From: Chloroflexota bacterium
GTDB lineage: Bacteria; Chloroflexota; Anaerolineae; UBA3071
NCBI GenBank assembly: GCA_014383605.1
Contig: JACNHM010000570.1
Location: forward strand, 1 to 5,122
Length of the DNA stretch: 5,122 nucleotides
Reading direction: 5' to 3'
Shown: piece after piece, positions 1-5,077 of the stretch
How the letters are laid out: every line of letters starts with the position of its first letter
Numbering within the stretch: the stretch's first letter is position 1
Notes under the pieces: generated by a model
Seen by the model: only the letters and a program-made list of their open reading frames with translations
Told to the model about the DNA's origin: nothing
Databases searched by the model: none
Translations under genes and position numbers: made by a program

Positions 1-1236
1 GATAGAAGCTACGCCCACGCCGATGCCAGCCATGGTCAGCGCCGTGCGCAACCGCCGCCGCCACAGCTCCCGGAAGGCGGTCAATTCCAGCGGCAAAGGC
101 AGAACTCGCTTCCCTCCCTTACGTTTGCTTCCCCCTCCCGCGCCGCCCTCACGCCGCAAAGCCTCCACCGGCTGCAGGTTAGCGCCCCACCAGGCGGGGT
201 AGACGCCGCCGATGGTGCCCAAGACCAGCGCGGTGACCAACCCCTGGGCAAAAAGCTCCGGTGTGTAACGACCGGCCATCAGCGCGCCCATGCCTGGCGA
301 GAGAGACACGGCGCGACTCAGGGCAACCCCCAGAGCGATCCCCACCACGCCGCCCAGCGCGCTGAGCGCCAGCGCTTCGCCCAGGATCATGCGCAGCACC
401 TGACGTCGCCGCCAGCCCAGCGCCCGCAGCGTGCCGATCTCCCGCGTGCGCTCGAAGACGGTCATGATCATGGTGTTCATCATCCCCAGCCCGCCGACGA
501 CGACGGCGATGAGGGCGACCCCCCAAGCCATGCCTTTGGCTATGGCCAGCCAGTCCATATCCAGGCCATAGTCCTTGGAGCGGGAAGCGGACAGCTTGGG
601 GAAGAGCTTCTCGATGCGCTCCTGCACCGCTTCCGCTTGCTCGATGTCCCGCAGGTAGACCTGGAAGATGCTGACTTGGCGGCGCTTGTTGAACAGATTC
701 TGCGCCTCTTCCAGGGCGATGACGCCACCTCCCTCCTCCAGCGCCTGGCCGGTTTCGAAAATGCCCACCACCTGGTAGGGTGCGCCGTAGATGCGCACGG
801 TGTCTCCCAGCGACTTCTCCCGCACAGCGGCGGACGCCTTACCCAGCAGGATCTGCCGTCCGCCGCTGAGCGGCACGCCTTCCACCAACCGGAAGTGCTC
901 GATGGCCCGCGAGCGGGGCTCGTGGCCGAAGATGATGAAGAAGTCCATCTCCGCGGCCGTGAGCCAGCCGTAGACGACGCCGTTTACCTCGGTCACGTCC
1001 GGCATAGCCGCGATGCGCTCGGCCACCGTCACGTCCACGGCGCTGAAGGCCACGTCCATGGCGTCCGCCTGCATCACCAGCAGGTCAGCGTCACTGCTGG
1101 AGACCAGACCGGTGTAGTTTTCGACCAACCCCTCGGCCATGGCTCCCAGCGCCACCACCGCGGCCACGCCGACGGCGATGGCCAGCACCGTCAGCAAGGT
1201 GCGGGTTTTGCGGCGGAAGAGGTTCTTGAAGATCAT
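1..1236 (-). CDS. MacB/FtsX-family ABC transporter permease, tandem-unit form, 3' end outside window
   Basis: Membrane subunit of a type VII (MacB/LolCDE-like) ABC system; such permeases couple a cytoplasmic ATPase to extracytoplasmic work on lipids, peptides or drugs. The visible 412 residues start MIFKNLFRRKTRTLL. Membrane segment 1 is at about 14-36, followed by an extracytoplasmic MacB_PCD-like domain at about 38-228. The FtsX domain follows, with membrane segments near 233-255, 287-311 and 330-350. The motif MNTMIMTVFERTREIGTLRA (252-271) is the family hallmark, and PAWWGANLQPVEALR (347-361) is the usual C-terminal ending. The frame does not stop there: a Gly/Lys/Arg-rich linker (362-378) leads to FRELWRRRLRTALTMAGIGV (388-407), which matches residues 3-22 at 10 of 20 positions. 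A second unit therefore appears fused. The ATG at 1236 has GAAGGG seven bases upstream (1244-1249). No partner ATPase of this type is visible. The substrate is unknown. The family call is firm; the fusion needs the sequence beyond base 1. Confidence 0.92.
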   Translation of the reverse strand, partial: MIFKNLFRRKTRTLLTVLAIAVGVAAVVALGAMAEGLVENYTGLVSSSDADLLVMQADAMDVAFSAVDVTVAERIAAMPDVTEVNGVVYGWLTAAEMDFFIIFGHEPRSRAIEHFRLVEGVPLSGGRQILLGKASAAVREKSLGDTVRIYGAPYQVVGIFETGQALEEGGGVIALEEAQNLFNKRRQVSIFQVYLRDIEQAEAVQERIEKLFPKLSASRSKDYGLDMDWLAIAKGMAWGVALIAVVVGGLGMMNTMIMTVFERTREIGTLRALGWRRRQVLRMILGEALALSALGGVVGIALGVALSRAVSLSPGMGALMAGRYTPELFAQGLVTALVLGTIGGVYPAWWGANLQPVEALRREGGAGGGSKRKGGKRVLPLPLELTAFRELWRRRLRTALTMAGIGVGVASI

Positions 1237-1249
1237 CGGTCAACCCTTC

Positions 1250-1303
1250 GGTAGATTGGTAGACTGGTAAATTGGTAACTTGGTAGATTGATAGATTGGT
1301 TGG
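1250..1303 (+). repeat. Direct octamer repeat array, consensus GGTAGATT
   Basis: Six consecutive 8-bp units run without gaps from 1250 to 1297: GGTAGATT, GGTAGACT, GGTAAATT, GGTAACTT, GGTAGATT and GATAGATT. A degenerate partial unit (GGTTGG) follows. The array sits just upstream of the MacB-type permease start and overlaps the edge of its ribosome-binding region. Similar TTGGTA-rich tracts are, from memory, common between genes in Chloroflexota; no function is claimed. Confidence 0.85.
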
Positions 1304-1318
1304 CCCCTAATCTACCAA
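1280..1318. other. Inverted repeat / potential hairpin in intergenic spacer
   Basis: TTGGTAGATT (1280-1289) is perfectly complementary to AATCTACCAA (1309-1318), giving a 10-bp stem with a 19-nt loop. It joins the forward octamer array to sequence in the opposite orientation. There is no T-run on either side, so it does not look like an intrinsic terminator, although it could stabilise a 3' end or stall transcription between the two genes. Confidence 0.6.
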
Positions 1319-1327
1319 TTCACTGGC

Positions 1328-1351
1328 GTACCAATGTCCCAATGTACCAAC
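1328..1351 (-). repeat. Octamer repeats in reverse orientation (GTACCAAT)
   Basis: Three contiguous 8-bp units, GTACCAAT, GTCCCAAT and GTACCAAC, read on the opposite strand as ATTGGTAC-like units. They share the TTGG core and 8-bp period with the array at 1250-1297. The array ends one base before the stop codon of the methyltransferase-like gene, so the whole spacer between the two genes is repeat-derived. Confidence 0.75.
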
Positions 1352-1352
1352 C

Positions 1353-2075
1353 CTACCACAGGCCAGGCAGCAACCGGTAGCGCACGCGCTGAGCGTACTC
1401 GGCGTAGCCGGGCAGTTCCTCCCGCAGGGTCTTGTCCTCCAGCGCGGTGCGGATCACGAAAATGACGACGATCAGGCCACAGGGAACGAACGTCCACCAC
1501 GAGCCAAGGAACAGCGGGATGCATAACCCAAAGAAGATCATTCCCACATACATGGGATGGCGCACATACCGGTATGGGCCGGCCGTGACCACCCGGTGGC
1601 CCCGGTCGTCCTGGATACGCACCATCGTCGAGAGATAAGCGTTAGCGGACATGGCCCACAGGGGCATCACCATCGCCGGAATGAAGCTCACGAGCCCAAC
1701 CACGTGCAAAGCAAGCGGCATCGCAGACCACTCAAAGCGCACGGCGTCCAGCCCGGCGACCACCGGCATGGTAAAGAGCAGGAGCGAGTAGATTGAAATC
1801 AAGACCTTGTCCCAGCCCTTGACGTTGTCTGCCCGCCTGCCGCGCTCGTTAATCAAGCCCGGGGACTTTCTCATCACGATCGCCGACAGCAGCAGAAGGG
1901 TGAGCCAGCCGGCGAGAAAAAGCCACGCCCACAGCCAGTCGATCCGACCGGCGGAGAGAAACAGCAGCGCGCCGATGAAAAGGACAGACCCAAGAACCTG
2001 CACGCTGCGCCTTATCCCCGAACGCTCAAGGGATGGCCTGGCATTGCCGGATTGCGCCGACACTGTGTTGGACAT
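1353..2075 (-). CDS. Isoprenylcysteine carboxyl methyltransferase-like integral membrane methyltransferase
   Basis: A 240-residue multi-pass membrane protein of the ICMT/PEMT superfamily, whose members use S-adenosylmethionine to methylate lipid or prenylated substrates within the membrane. Hydrophobic segments are visible at about 27-43, 47-67, 92-109, 122-142, 176-195 and 196-210. The C-terminal half carries the signature GPYRYVRHPMYVG (166-178), with the R-H-P triad at 172-174. The acidic pair E213-D214 follows, then GYAEYAQRVRYRLLPG (223-238). These are the conserved cofactor-binding elements of the family. The ATG at 2075 is chosen because GAGG lies six bases upstream. A GTG at 2129 would add 18 residues without domain character and would overlap the preceding permease frame. 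The gene follows the exporter permease and may share its transcript. Bacterial members are often annotated as isoprenylcysteine methyltransferase without proof of substrate, so the reaction here is unassigned. Confidence 0.88.
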   Translation of the reverse strand: MSNTVSAQSGNARPSLERSGIRRSVQVLGSVLFIGALLFLSAGRIDWLWAWLFLAGWLTLLLLSAIVMRKSPGLINERGRRADNVKGWDKVLISIYSLLLFTMPVVAGLDAVRFEWSAMPLALHVVGLVSFIPAMVMPLWAMSANAYLSTMVRIQDDRGHRVVTAGPYRYVRHPMYVGMIFFGLCIPLFLGSWWTFVPCGLIVVIFVIRTALEDKTLREELPGYAEYAQRVRYRLLPGLW

Positions 2076-2129
2076 GGTACACCTCACAGAAACGCACGCG
2101 GCCCAGCGGGCAGTTGGGGTGCACCTCAC
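2076..2129. repeat. Short direct repeat covering a ribosome-binding region
   Basis: GGTACACCTCAC (2076-2087) and GGTGCACCTCAC (2118-2129) match at 11 of 12 positions, 42 bp apart. On the minus strand each reads GTGAGGTGnACC. The copy nearer the gene supplies the Shine-Dalgarno of the methyltransferase-like gene; the other includes the stop of the frameshifted permease frame. It may be coincidence or a small local duplication. Confidence 0.45.
2080..2085 (-). promoter_or_regulatory. Ribosome binding site of the methyltransferase-like gene
   Basis: GAGGTG on the minus strand; its GAGG core lies six bases before the ATG at 2075. This decides the start in favour of the shorter protein (MSNTVSA...). 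Confidence 0.6.
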
Positions 2130-3016
2130 CCGGCCGGGCCGCCAACCAGTGTTGTTCTATGCCCCGCGCCCAGCCTCGGTTCTGCGGCGGAAAGACGGCG
2201 ACAGCGAAGGCAAGCACCAGCCACCCTCTCCGCCCACACGGATGTCGCGCCGCTGGAAGCGGTACCAGGCCAGCAGGGCGAATACCAGCGCCACCGCCAG
2301 CAGGCCAGCCAGCCCCAGTTCAGTTCGCTGACGGCCTTGCCGCCCTGGTAGTAGTGGAGTGGGGTGAATTTGATGACCGATTCGAGGTCTTGGTTGATGT
2401 TGGCCAGCCCGATGAGGAGGTAGTTGGCGACCAGAAGTCCTCCGGCGGCCATGCCCGCGCTACGCACCGAGGGCAGCAGCATACTGAGCAGTAGCGCCAG
2501 CGTGCCGAAGAGGAGCAACACCGCAAACAGGGGCAGGAAGGGCTTCAAGAATTCGATCCAGGTGAGTTCCATCCCAGAGCCTCCAGATGGAATGACCCAG
2601 CTCAACCGGCTCACGAGCAGGATCGCCGCCGTGGCGGCCACGAATCCCAGCCAGCGGCCCCAGAAGAGCGCTGTGCGGCTCACTGGATGGGCCAGCACCA
2701 GGTCCAGGATGCCTTTCTCTTCGTCACCAACCAGCAGGCTGGCGCCCGCGCCGACGGCGAAGATGCCGACGATGATCTGCATATAGGCACAGTAGTAGAT
2801 GTCGATGTAGCCCTCAGGAGTGGTGATGGCCATCATGTCGCCAAAGAAGGCCATAATCTCCTGAGGGTAGCTTGCTATGAGTTCCTCAAAACCTTCTATG
2901 CTGACGATGGAACTGAAGAGAGACACCATCATCAGGCCATACAGCGCCACTCCGATCCCCCAACCGATCATCTGGCCGCGCATGCGGCGCAGAGTGTGTT
3001 TGAATTCGGCGAACAT
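2126..3016 (-). CDS. ABC-2 type exporter permease, C-terminus frameshifted
   Basis: Membrane subunit pairing with the ATPase encoded immediately upstream; it forms the export channel in the cytoplasmic membrane. From the ATG at 3016, membrane segments fall at about 15-37, 72-98, 115-137, 157-181 and 187-206. The cytoplasmic motif GDEEKGILDLVLAHPVSRT (97-115) is diagnostic of this ABC-2 permease group. The frame as read has 296 residues. After GKAVSELNWGWL (226-237) it turns into a Trp/Cys/Arg-rich tail of about 58 residues with no family character, ending at 2126-2128. A one-base shift near 2303-2306 restores a final hydrophobic helix and the ending RRDIRVGGEGGW, with a stop at 2157-2159 (about 286 residues). 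An ATG at 3037 is possible, but the ATG at 3016 has AGGAGG nine bases upstream and starts one base after the ATPase stop, implying translational coupling. The family is clear; whether the lesion is real or a sequence error is open. Confidence 0.88.
   Translation of the reverse strand: MFAEFKHTLRRMRGQMIGWGIGVALYGLMMVSLFSSIVSIEGFEELIASYPQEIMAFFGDMMAITTPEGYIDIYYCAYMQIIVGIFAVGAGASLLVGDEEKGILDLVLAHPVSRTALFWGRWLGFVAATAAILLVSRLSWVIPSGGSGMELTWIEFLKPFLPLFAVLLLFGTLALLLSMLLPSVRSAGMAAGGLLVANYLLIGLANINQDLESVIKFTPLHYYQGGKAVSELNWGWLACWRWRWYSPCWPGTASSGATSVWAERVAGACLRCRRLSAAEPRLGAGHRTTLVGGPAG
2157..2305 (-). pseudogene. Out-of-frame C-terminal segment of the ABC-2 permease
   Basis: Read one base out of phase with the main permease frame, this segment gives LLAVALVFALLAWYRF, a textbook membrane helix. 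It is followed by QRRDIRVGGEGGWCLP, the usual cytoplasmic tail of this permease family. It ends at the TAG at 2157-2159. One extra base in the GGCC near 2303-2306 would join it smoothly to the upstream coding part. It is therefore the displaced end of the same gene, not a separate gene. Confidence 0.75.
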
Positions 3017-3017
3017 G

Positions 3018-3932
3018 TCAGTTTGCCTCCTGGTCACCGGCCTCGTAGTAGGCCAGGAAAATCTCTTCCAGCGAGGGACGCTCGGTCTCGAAGTCGCTCA
3101 CCGGGAAAGCAGCCAACACCTTGATGAGCCCGTCCATCTCGCCTTCTACCTGCAACAGCACGCTCGTGCCGTCGTCCTGCGAGAGCACCGTCACGCCAGG
3201 TACGTTCGCCAGCGGGCCGATATCCATCGCCTGCTTGAAGCGGATTCTGGCTCGGCATAGAGCACGGTTGATCAGAGAGGCGGTCTCGGCCACCTCCACG
3301 ATCACACCCTCCCGGATGATGGCCACGCGCTCCGCGGCTGCTTGCACCTCGCTCAAAATGTGCGAGGAGAAGAAGACGGTCGCGCCTCCGGCCTGAGCCT
3401 CGGCCAGCAACCGAAGCACCTCCTGCTGCATCAACGGGTCCAGTCCAAGCGTCGGCTCGTCCAGCAAGAGCAGCTCTGGGCGGTGCATCAGCGCCTGCAC
3501 AATACCGACCTTCTGTTTGTTGCCATGCGATAGGTTCTTGACAGGAGGCTTCAGATCGAGGTCGAGGCGCCCGGCGAGCCGGCGAGCGAAGCTCCAATCC
3601 ACCTTGTTGCCACGCAGGGCATTGAAGTAGCGCAGAGCGCCTTCCACCGTCATGTTGGGATCCAGTCGCAGTTCGCCGGGCAGGTAGCCGGTGCGCGCCT
3701 GCACCGCCACGGGATCGGCCTGCGGATCTATACCCAACACGCGCACGGTGCCGTTTTCGGGACGGATCAGGTCCAGCAGACAGCGGATGGTCGTGGTTTT
3801 CCCGGCCCCATTCGGCCCGAGATAGCCAAAAATCTCACCGCTCCGCACCTCCAGGTCAACGCCCCTCAGTGCCCGGACTTTGCCGTAGGACTTGGTCAGT
3901 CCCTGGGTCATCAGAGCGATTTTCTCAGACAT
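3018..3932 (-). CDS. ABC-2 type exporter ATP-binding protein
   Basis: Cytoplasmic ATPase of 304 residues that powers the permease encoded next to it. Walker A is GPNGAGKTT (39-47). The Q-loop region reads TGYLPGE (81-87), where the usual glutamine is absent, as is common in this subfamily. The signature is the variant NLSHGNKQK (133-141) in place of LSGGQ. Walker B with the D-loop is LLLLDEPTLGLDP (154-166), with E159 as catalytic glutamate, and the switch histidine is H191 in SSHILSE. Residues from about 215 to 304 form the extra C-terminal domain of this exporter class, ending in the typical SLEEIFLAYYE. All ATPase elements appear intact. The ATG at 3932 follows GAGGAG by six bases and lies 30 nt after the regulator stop. 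One base separates this stop from the permease ATG. Related proteins export antibiotics, lipids or sodium; the substrate here cannot be inferred. Confidence 0.95.
   Translation of the reverse strand: MSEKIALMTQGLTKSYGKVRALRGVDLEVRSGEIFGYLGPNGAGKTTTIRCLLDLIRPENGTVRVLGIDPQADPVAVQARTGYLPGELRLDPNMTVEGALRYFNALRGNKVDWSFARRLAGRLDLDLKPPVKNLSHGNKQKVGIVQALMHRPELLLLDEPTLGLDPLMQQEVLRLLAEAQAGGATVFFSSHILSEVQAAAERVAIIREGVIVEVAETASLINRALCRARIRFKQAMDIGPLANVPGVTVLSQDDGTSVLLQVEGEMDGLIKVLAAFPVSDFETERPSLEEIFLAYYEAGDQEAN
3026..3031 (-). promoter_or_regulatory. Ribosome binding site of the ABC-2 permease, inside the ATPase gene
   Basis: A perfect AGGAGG sits within the last codons of the ATPase gene, nine bases before the ATG at 3016. 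It overlaps the alternative upstream ATG region at 3037, which argues that 3016 is the true start and that the two subunits are translated in a coupled way. Confidence 0.75.
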
Positions 3933-3938
3933 AGGTAT

Positions 3939-3944
3939 CTCCTC
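3939..3944 (-). promoter_or_regulatory. Ribosome binding site of the ABC ATPase
   Basis: GAGGAG on the minus strand lies six bases before the ATG at 3932, in the 30-nt gap after the regulator gene. No promoter fits in this gap, which supports co-transcription. Confidence 0.7.
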
Positions 3945-3962
3945 AGAGAATGGTGAACTCGA

Positions 3963-4778
3963 CTAGCTGCTTATGTGGCTCTCCAGGGCGCGGGCGAAAA
4001 GTTCCCGATCCTCTTCTTGGATGAGGTCCAGCGCCCGATCACCCAGGAGGGCCAGGATTTGGGGCAGGTACAGGTCGGTGCGCAGGTGGTGCTCGGCGAT
4101 GAAGACCAGTAGCGGGCTGCCGGTCCAGGAGGCGCGAGCGGCGTCGCCCATCAGCCCCTCGCTGATCAGCACCTCGCTGCTGTCCATCACCAGGATCAGG
4201 GCCAAGGCTCCGGCCTGATCCAGCGCCTCGTGGGACAGGGTGGGAACCACCACTACGGCGCCGGACAGTTCCAGCGTGCCGGTGGTGTAGAGGACGATCT
4301 GCACGCCGCGCGCCACCGCCTGGCTCAGCGCCGGCTTCAGCAGGTCGAACGTGGTGGGCAGCAAGGCCAGATGCAGGCTGCGCTGGGCCTGGTCAATCAT
4401 CTCCTGTGCCTTGGCCAGGATGTTGTCAGCCCCCTTGATGTTCCAGACGACATCCAGGTCCGAGTCGGCGGCGAGGGAGGTCAATCCCTGGCGCGTCTGG
4501 TCAATGAGCTCCTCGTGCTCGCGCTGCAGTCGGTCCAGCAGCTCATCGGCGGGGACAGGGGCGTAGAGGGCCGTGCCTTTGACGGGCAAGCTTAGGGCGG
4601 CGCCGCGTCCGGTCAGCTTGCCCAGCACCTCGTAGATCATGGAGCGGGGCACGCCGGAGAGCTTGCTCAGCTCGTAGCCGGAGACGGGGTTCTTCTGCAG
4701 CAGGGCCACGTAGGCTCGGGCTTCGTATTCCGAGAAGCCCAGGCCCTGTAGGTGGGTGACGATCTGGGTGTTGTTCAC
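3963..4778 (-). CDS. TrmB-family transcriptional regulator
   Basis: A 271-residue DNA-binding regulator. Residues 1-70 form a TrmB winged helix-turn-helix: LQGLGFSEYEARAYVALL (10-27) is the typical opening, and ELSKLSGVPRSMIYEVLGKL (36-55) covers the recognition region. A charged, probably coiled-coil linker follows at about 76-100 (LLDRLQREHEELIDQ). From about 107 comes the TrmB C-terminal effector domain, beginning WNIKGADNILAKAQEMI and including LLVFIAEHHLRTDLYL (223-238), which is well conserved in the family. Such domains bind sugars or other ligands in characterised members. The GTG at 4778 is preferred because the domain starts directly there and GTGAGG lies nine bases upstream. A GTG at 4832 would add 18 residues encoded within the leader hairpin. 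Being first in the operon, it probably regulates itself and the exporter through the palindrome at 4874-4900. The ligand is unknown. Confidence 0.93.
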   Translation of the reverse strand: MNNTQIVTHLQGLGFSEYEARAYVALLQKNPVSGYELSKLSGVPRSMIYEVLGKLTGRGAALSLPVKGTALYAPVPADELLDRLQREHEELIDQTRQGLTSLAADSDLDVVWNIKGADNILAKAQEMIDQAQRSLHLALLPTTFDLLKPALSQAVARGVQIVLYTTGTLELSGAVVVVPTLSHEALDQAGALALILVMDSSEVLISEGLMGDAARASWTGSPLLVFIAEHHLRTDLYLPQILALLGDRALDLIQEEDRELFARALESHISS

Positions 4779-4787
4779 GCTTCTTGG

Positions 4788-4793
4788 CCTCAC
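4788..4793 (-). promoter_or_regulatory. Ribosome binding site of the TrmB-like regulator
   Basis: GTGAGG, nine bases before the GTG at 4778 and only 7 nt beyond the base of the leader hairpin at 4801-4844. It supports the GTG start and places translation initiation next to a strong RNA structure. Confidence 0.5.
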
Positions 4794-4800
4794 GAGTGTA

Positions 4801-4844
4801 GCATAGCTCCTTGTGGGCACCTGACCGGGCACAAGGCTCTATGC
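4801..4844 (-). promoter_or_regulatory. Leader hairpin upstream of the TrmB-like gene
   Basis: GCATAGCTCCTTGTG (4801-4815) and CACAAGGCTCTATGC (4830-4844) pair at 13 of 15 positions: 7 bp next to the 14-nt loop, a 2x2 mismatch, then 6 bp at the base. In the predicted mRNA this stands 22 nt before the GTG start codon. No U-run follows, so a canonical terminator is unlikely. It could control access to the ribosome binding site, protect the mRNA, or serve as a DNA dyad for a regulator. Confidence 0.65.
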
Positions 4845-4853
4845 GGCCGGTCA
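4822..4853 (-). promoter_or_regulatory. Competing pairing across the leader hairpin loop
   Basis: TGACCGG (4822-4828), in the loop of the leader hairpin, is perfectly complementary to CCGGTCA (4847-4853), two bases outside the stem. The order of the four arms is that of a pseudoknot or of two mutually exclusive hairpins. The full 15-bp stem would leave little room for a classical pseudoknot, so a switch or a partially opened stem is more plausible. Confidence 0.4.
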
Positions 4854-4873
4854 TTTCATCGCTGACAGGGCCT

Positions 4874-4900
4874 TAGTAGTTGTTAGGCTAACGACTACTA
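4874..4900. promoter_or_regulatory. 27-bp operator-like palindrome at the predicted transcription start
   Basis: TAGTAGTTGTTAG (4874-4886) and CTAACGACTACTA (4888-4900) form 13-bp arms around a single central base (4887), with one mismatch (4881/4893). The inner 11 bp, GTTAG-G-CTAAC, are perfectly symmetric. The right end touches the last base of the leftward -10 box, and the predicted start site lies inside. A bound dimer here would block RNA polymerase. The TrmB-like regulator is the obvious candidate ligand, by inference. Confidence 0.75.
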
Positions 4901-4928
4901 CCATAGCACGGAAATCCATGGTTGTCAA
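4900..4928 (-). promoter_or_regulatory. Sigma70-type promoter for the regulator-exporter operon
   Basis: On the minus strand, a perfect TTGACA (4923-4928) is separated by exactly 17 bp from TATGGT (4900-4905), which matches the -10 consensus at four of six positions. Transcription would start near 4893, giving a leader of about 115 nt before the GTG at 4778. The close fit and the position upstream of the first gene of the operon make this the best promoter in the window. Confidence 0.75.
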
Positions 4929-4941
4929 ATCTGGCTCGACA

Positions 4942-4964
4942 GTTCTTCCGGGCCGTGTGAGAAC
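4942..4964. repeat. Short interrupted dyad upstream of the leftward promoter
   Basis: GTTCT (4942-4946) and AGAAC (4960-4964) are inverted with 13 bases between, 14 bp upstream of the -35 box. The arms are short and could be chance; the position would suit an activator site. Confidence 0.2.
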
Positions 4965-4995
4965 GTTTGGAGACTGCCTGGCTTGCCTCGTCCGC

Positions 4996-5014
4996 CCGGA
5001 CATGGAACGTCCGG
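4996..5014. repeat. Interrupted dyad CCGGAC-N7-GTCCGG
   Basis: Perfect 6-bp arms at 4996-5001 and 5009-5014 flank 7 bases. It lies between the two opposed promoters, 68 bp from each, and could be a protein site or a hairpin; there is no T-run to suggest a terminator. Confidence 0.35.
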
Positions 5015-5053
5015 TACCAAGAACAGCACACCGGACCCCCGAATGGTCTAGAG

Positions 5054-5072
5054 GGAGCCTCACAGTGGCTCC
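5054..5072. repeat. Interrupted dyad GGAGCC-N7-GGCTCC
   Basis: Perfect 6-bp arms at 5054-5059 and 5067-5072 flank 7 bases, with the same arm and spacer geometry as the dyad at 4996-5014 but a different sequence. It ends 9 bp before the -35 element of the rightward promoter. Confidence 0.35.
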
Positions 5073-5077
5073 AATGG

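Noticed and set aside
637..1254. Long open frame on the plus strand (205 codons) opposite the MacB-type permease
   Set aside because: Its protein is His/Gln/Asp-rich with no domain character, while the opposite strand encodes a clear permease through the whole stretch. It is an antisense shadow in GC-rich coding DNA.
1250..1351. CRISPR array
   Set aside because: The units are 8 bp, contiguous and degenerate, with no spacers and no cas genes in view.
1237..1352. Separate promoter for the MacB-type permease
   Set aside because: TTGGTA motifs resemble -35 boxes, but all come from the octamer repeats and none has a good -10 box at proper spacing.
2295..2320. Programmed ribosomal frameshift in the permease
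   Set aside because: I see no slippery heptamer or homopolymer at the break, only TGGC-rich sequence; loss of a base or a sequencing error is simpler.
1807..2494. Overlapping plus-strand frames opposite the methyltransferase-like gene and the permease end
   Set aside because: Ser/Pro/Arg-rich translations with no recognisable motifs; they mirror minus-strand genes with clear family signatures.
3034..3597. Second minus-strand frame (187 codons) inside the ATPase gene
   Set aside because: An Arg/Gly/Ala-rich shadow; the ATPase frame has every expected motif across the same bases.
4790..4804. Four-codon upstream reading frame (MLHS) in the leader, with AAGGAG just ahead and its stop overlapping the regulator's ribosome binding site
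   Set aside because: Spacing from AAGGAG to its ATG is only two bases, the ATG lies in the hairpin stem, and such short frames are frequent by chance. Too weak to list as a feature.
4801..4844. Intrinsic terminator or attenuator
   Set aside because: No T-run follows the stem on either strand, so a canonical Rho-independent terminator is not supported.
4851..5063. 70-codon minus-strand frame across the promoter region
   Set aside because: It overlaps the TTGACA promoter and the palindrome, and the translation resembles no protein family. Regulatory sequence explains it better.
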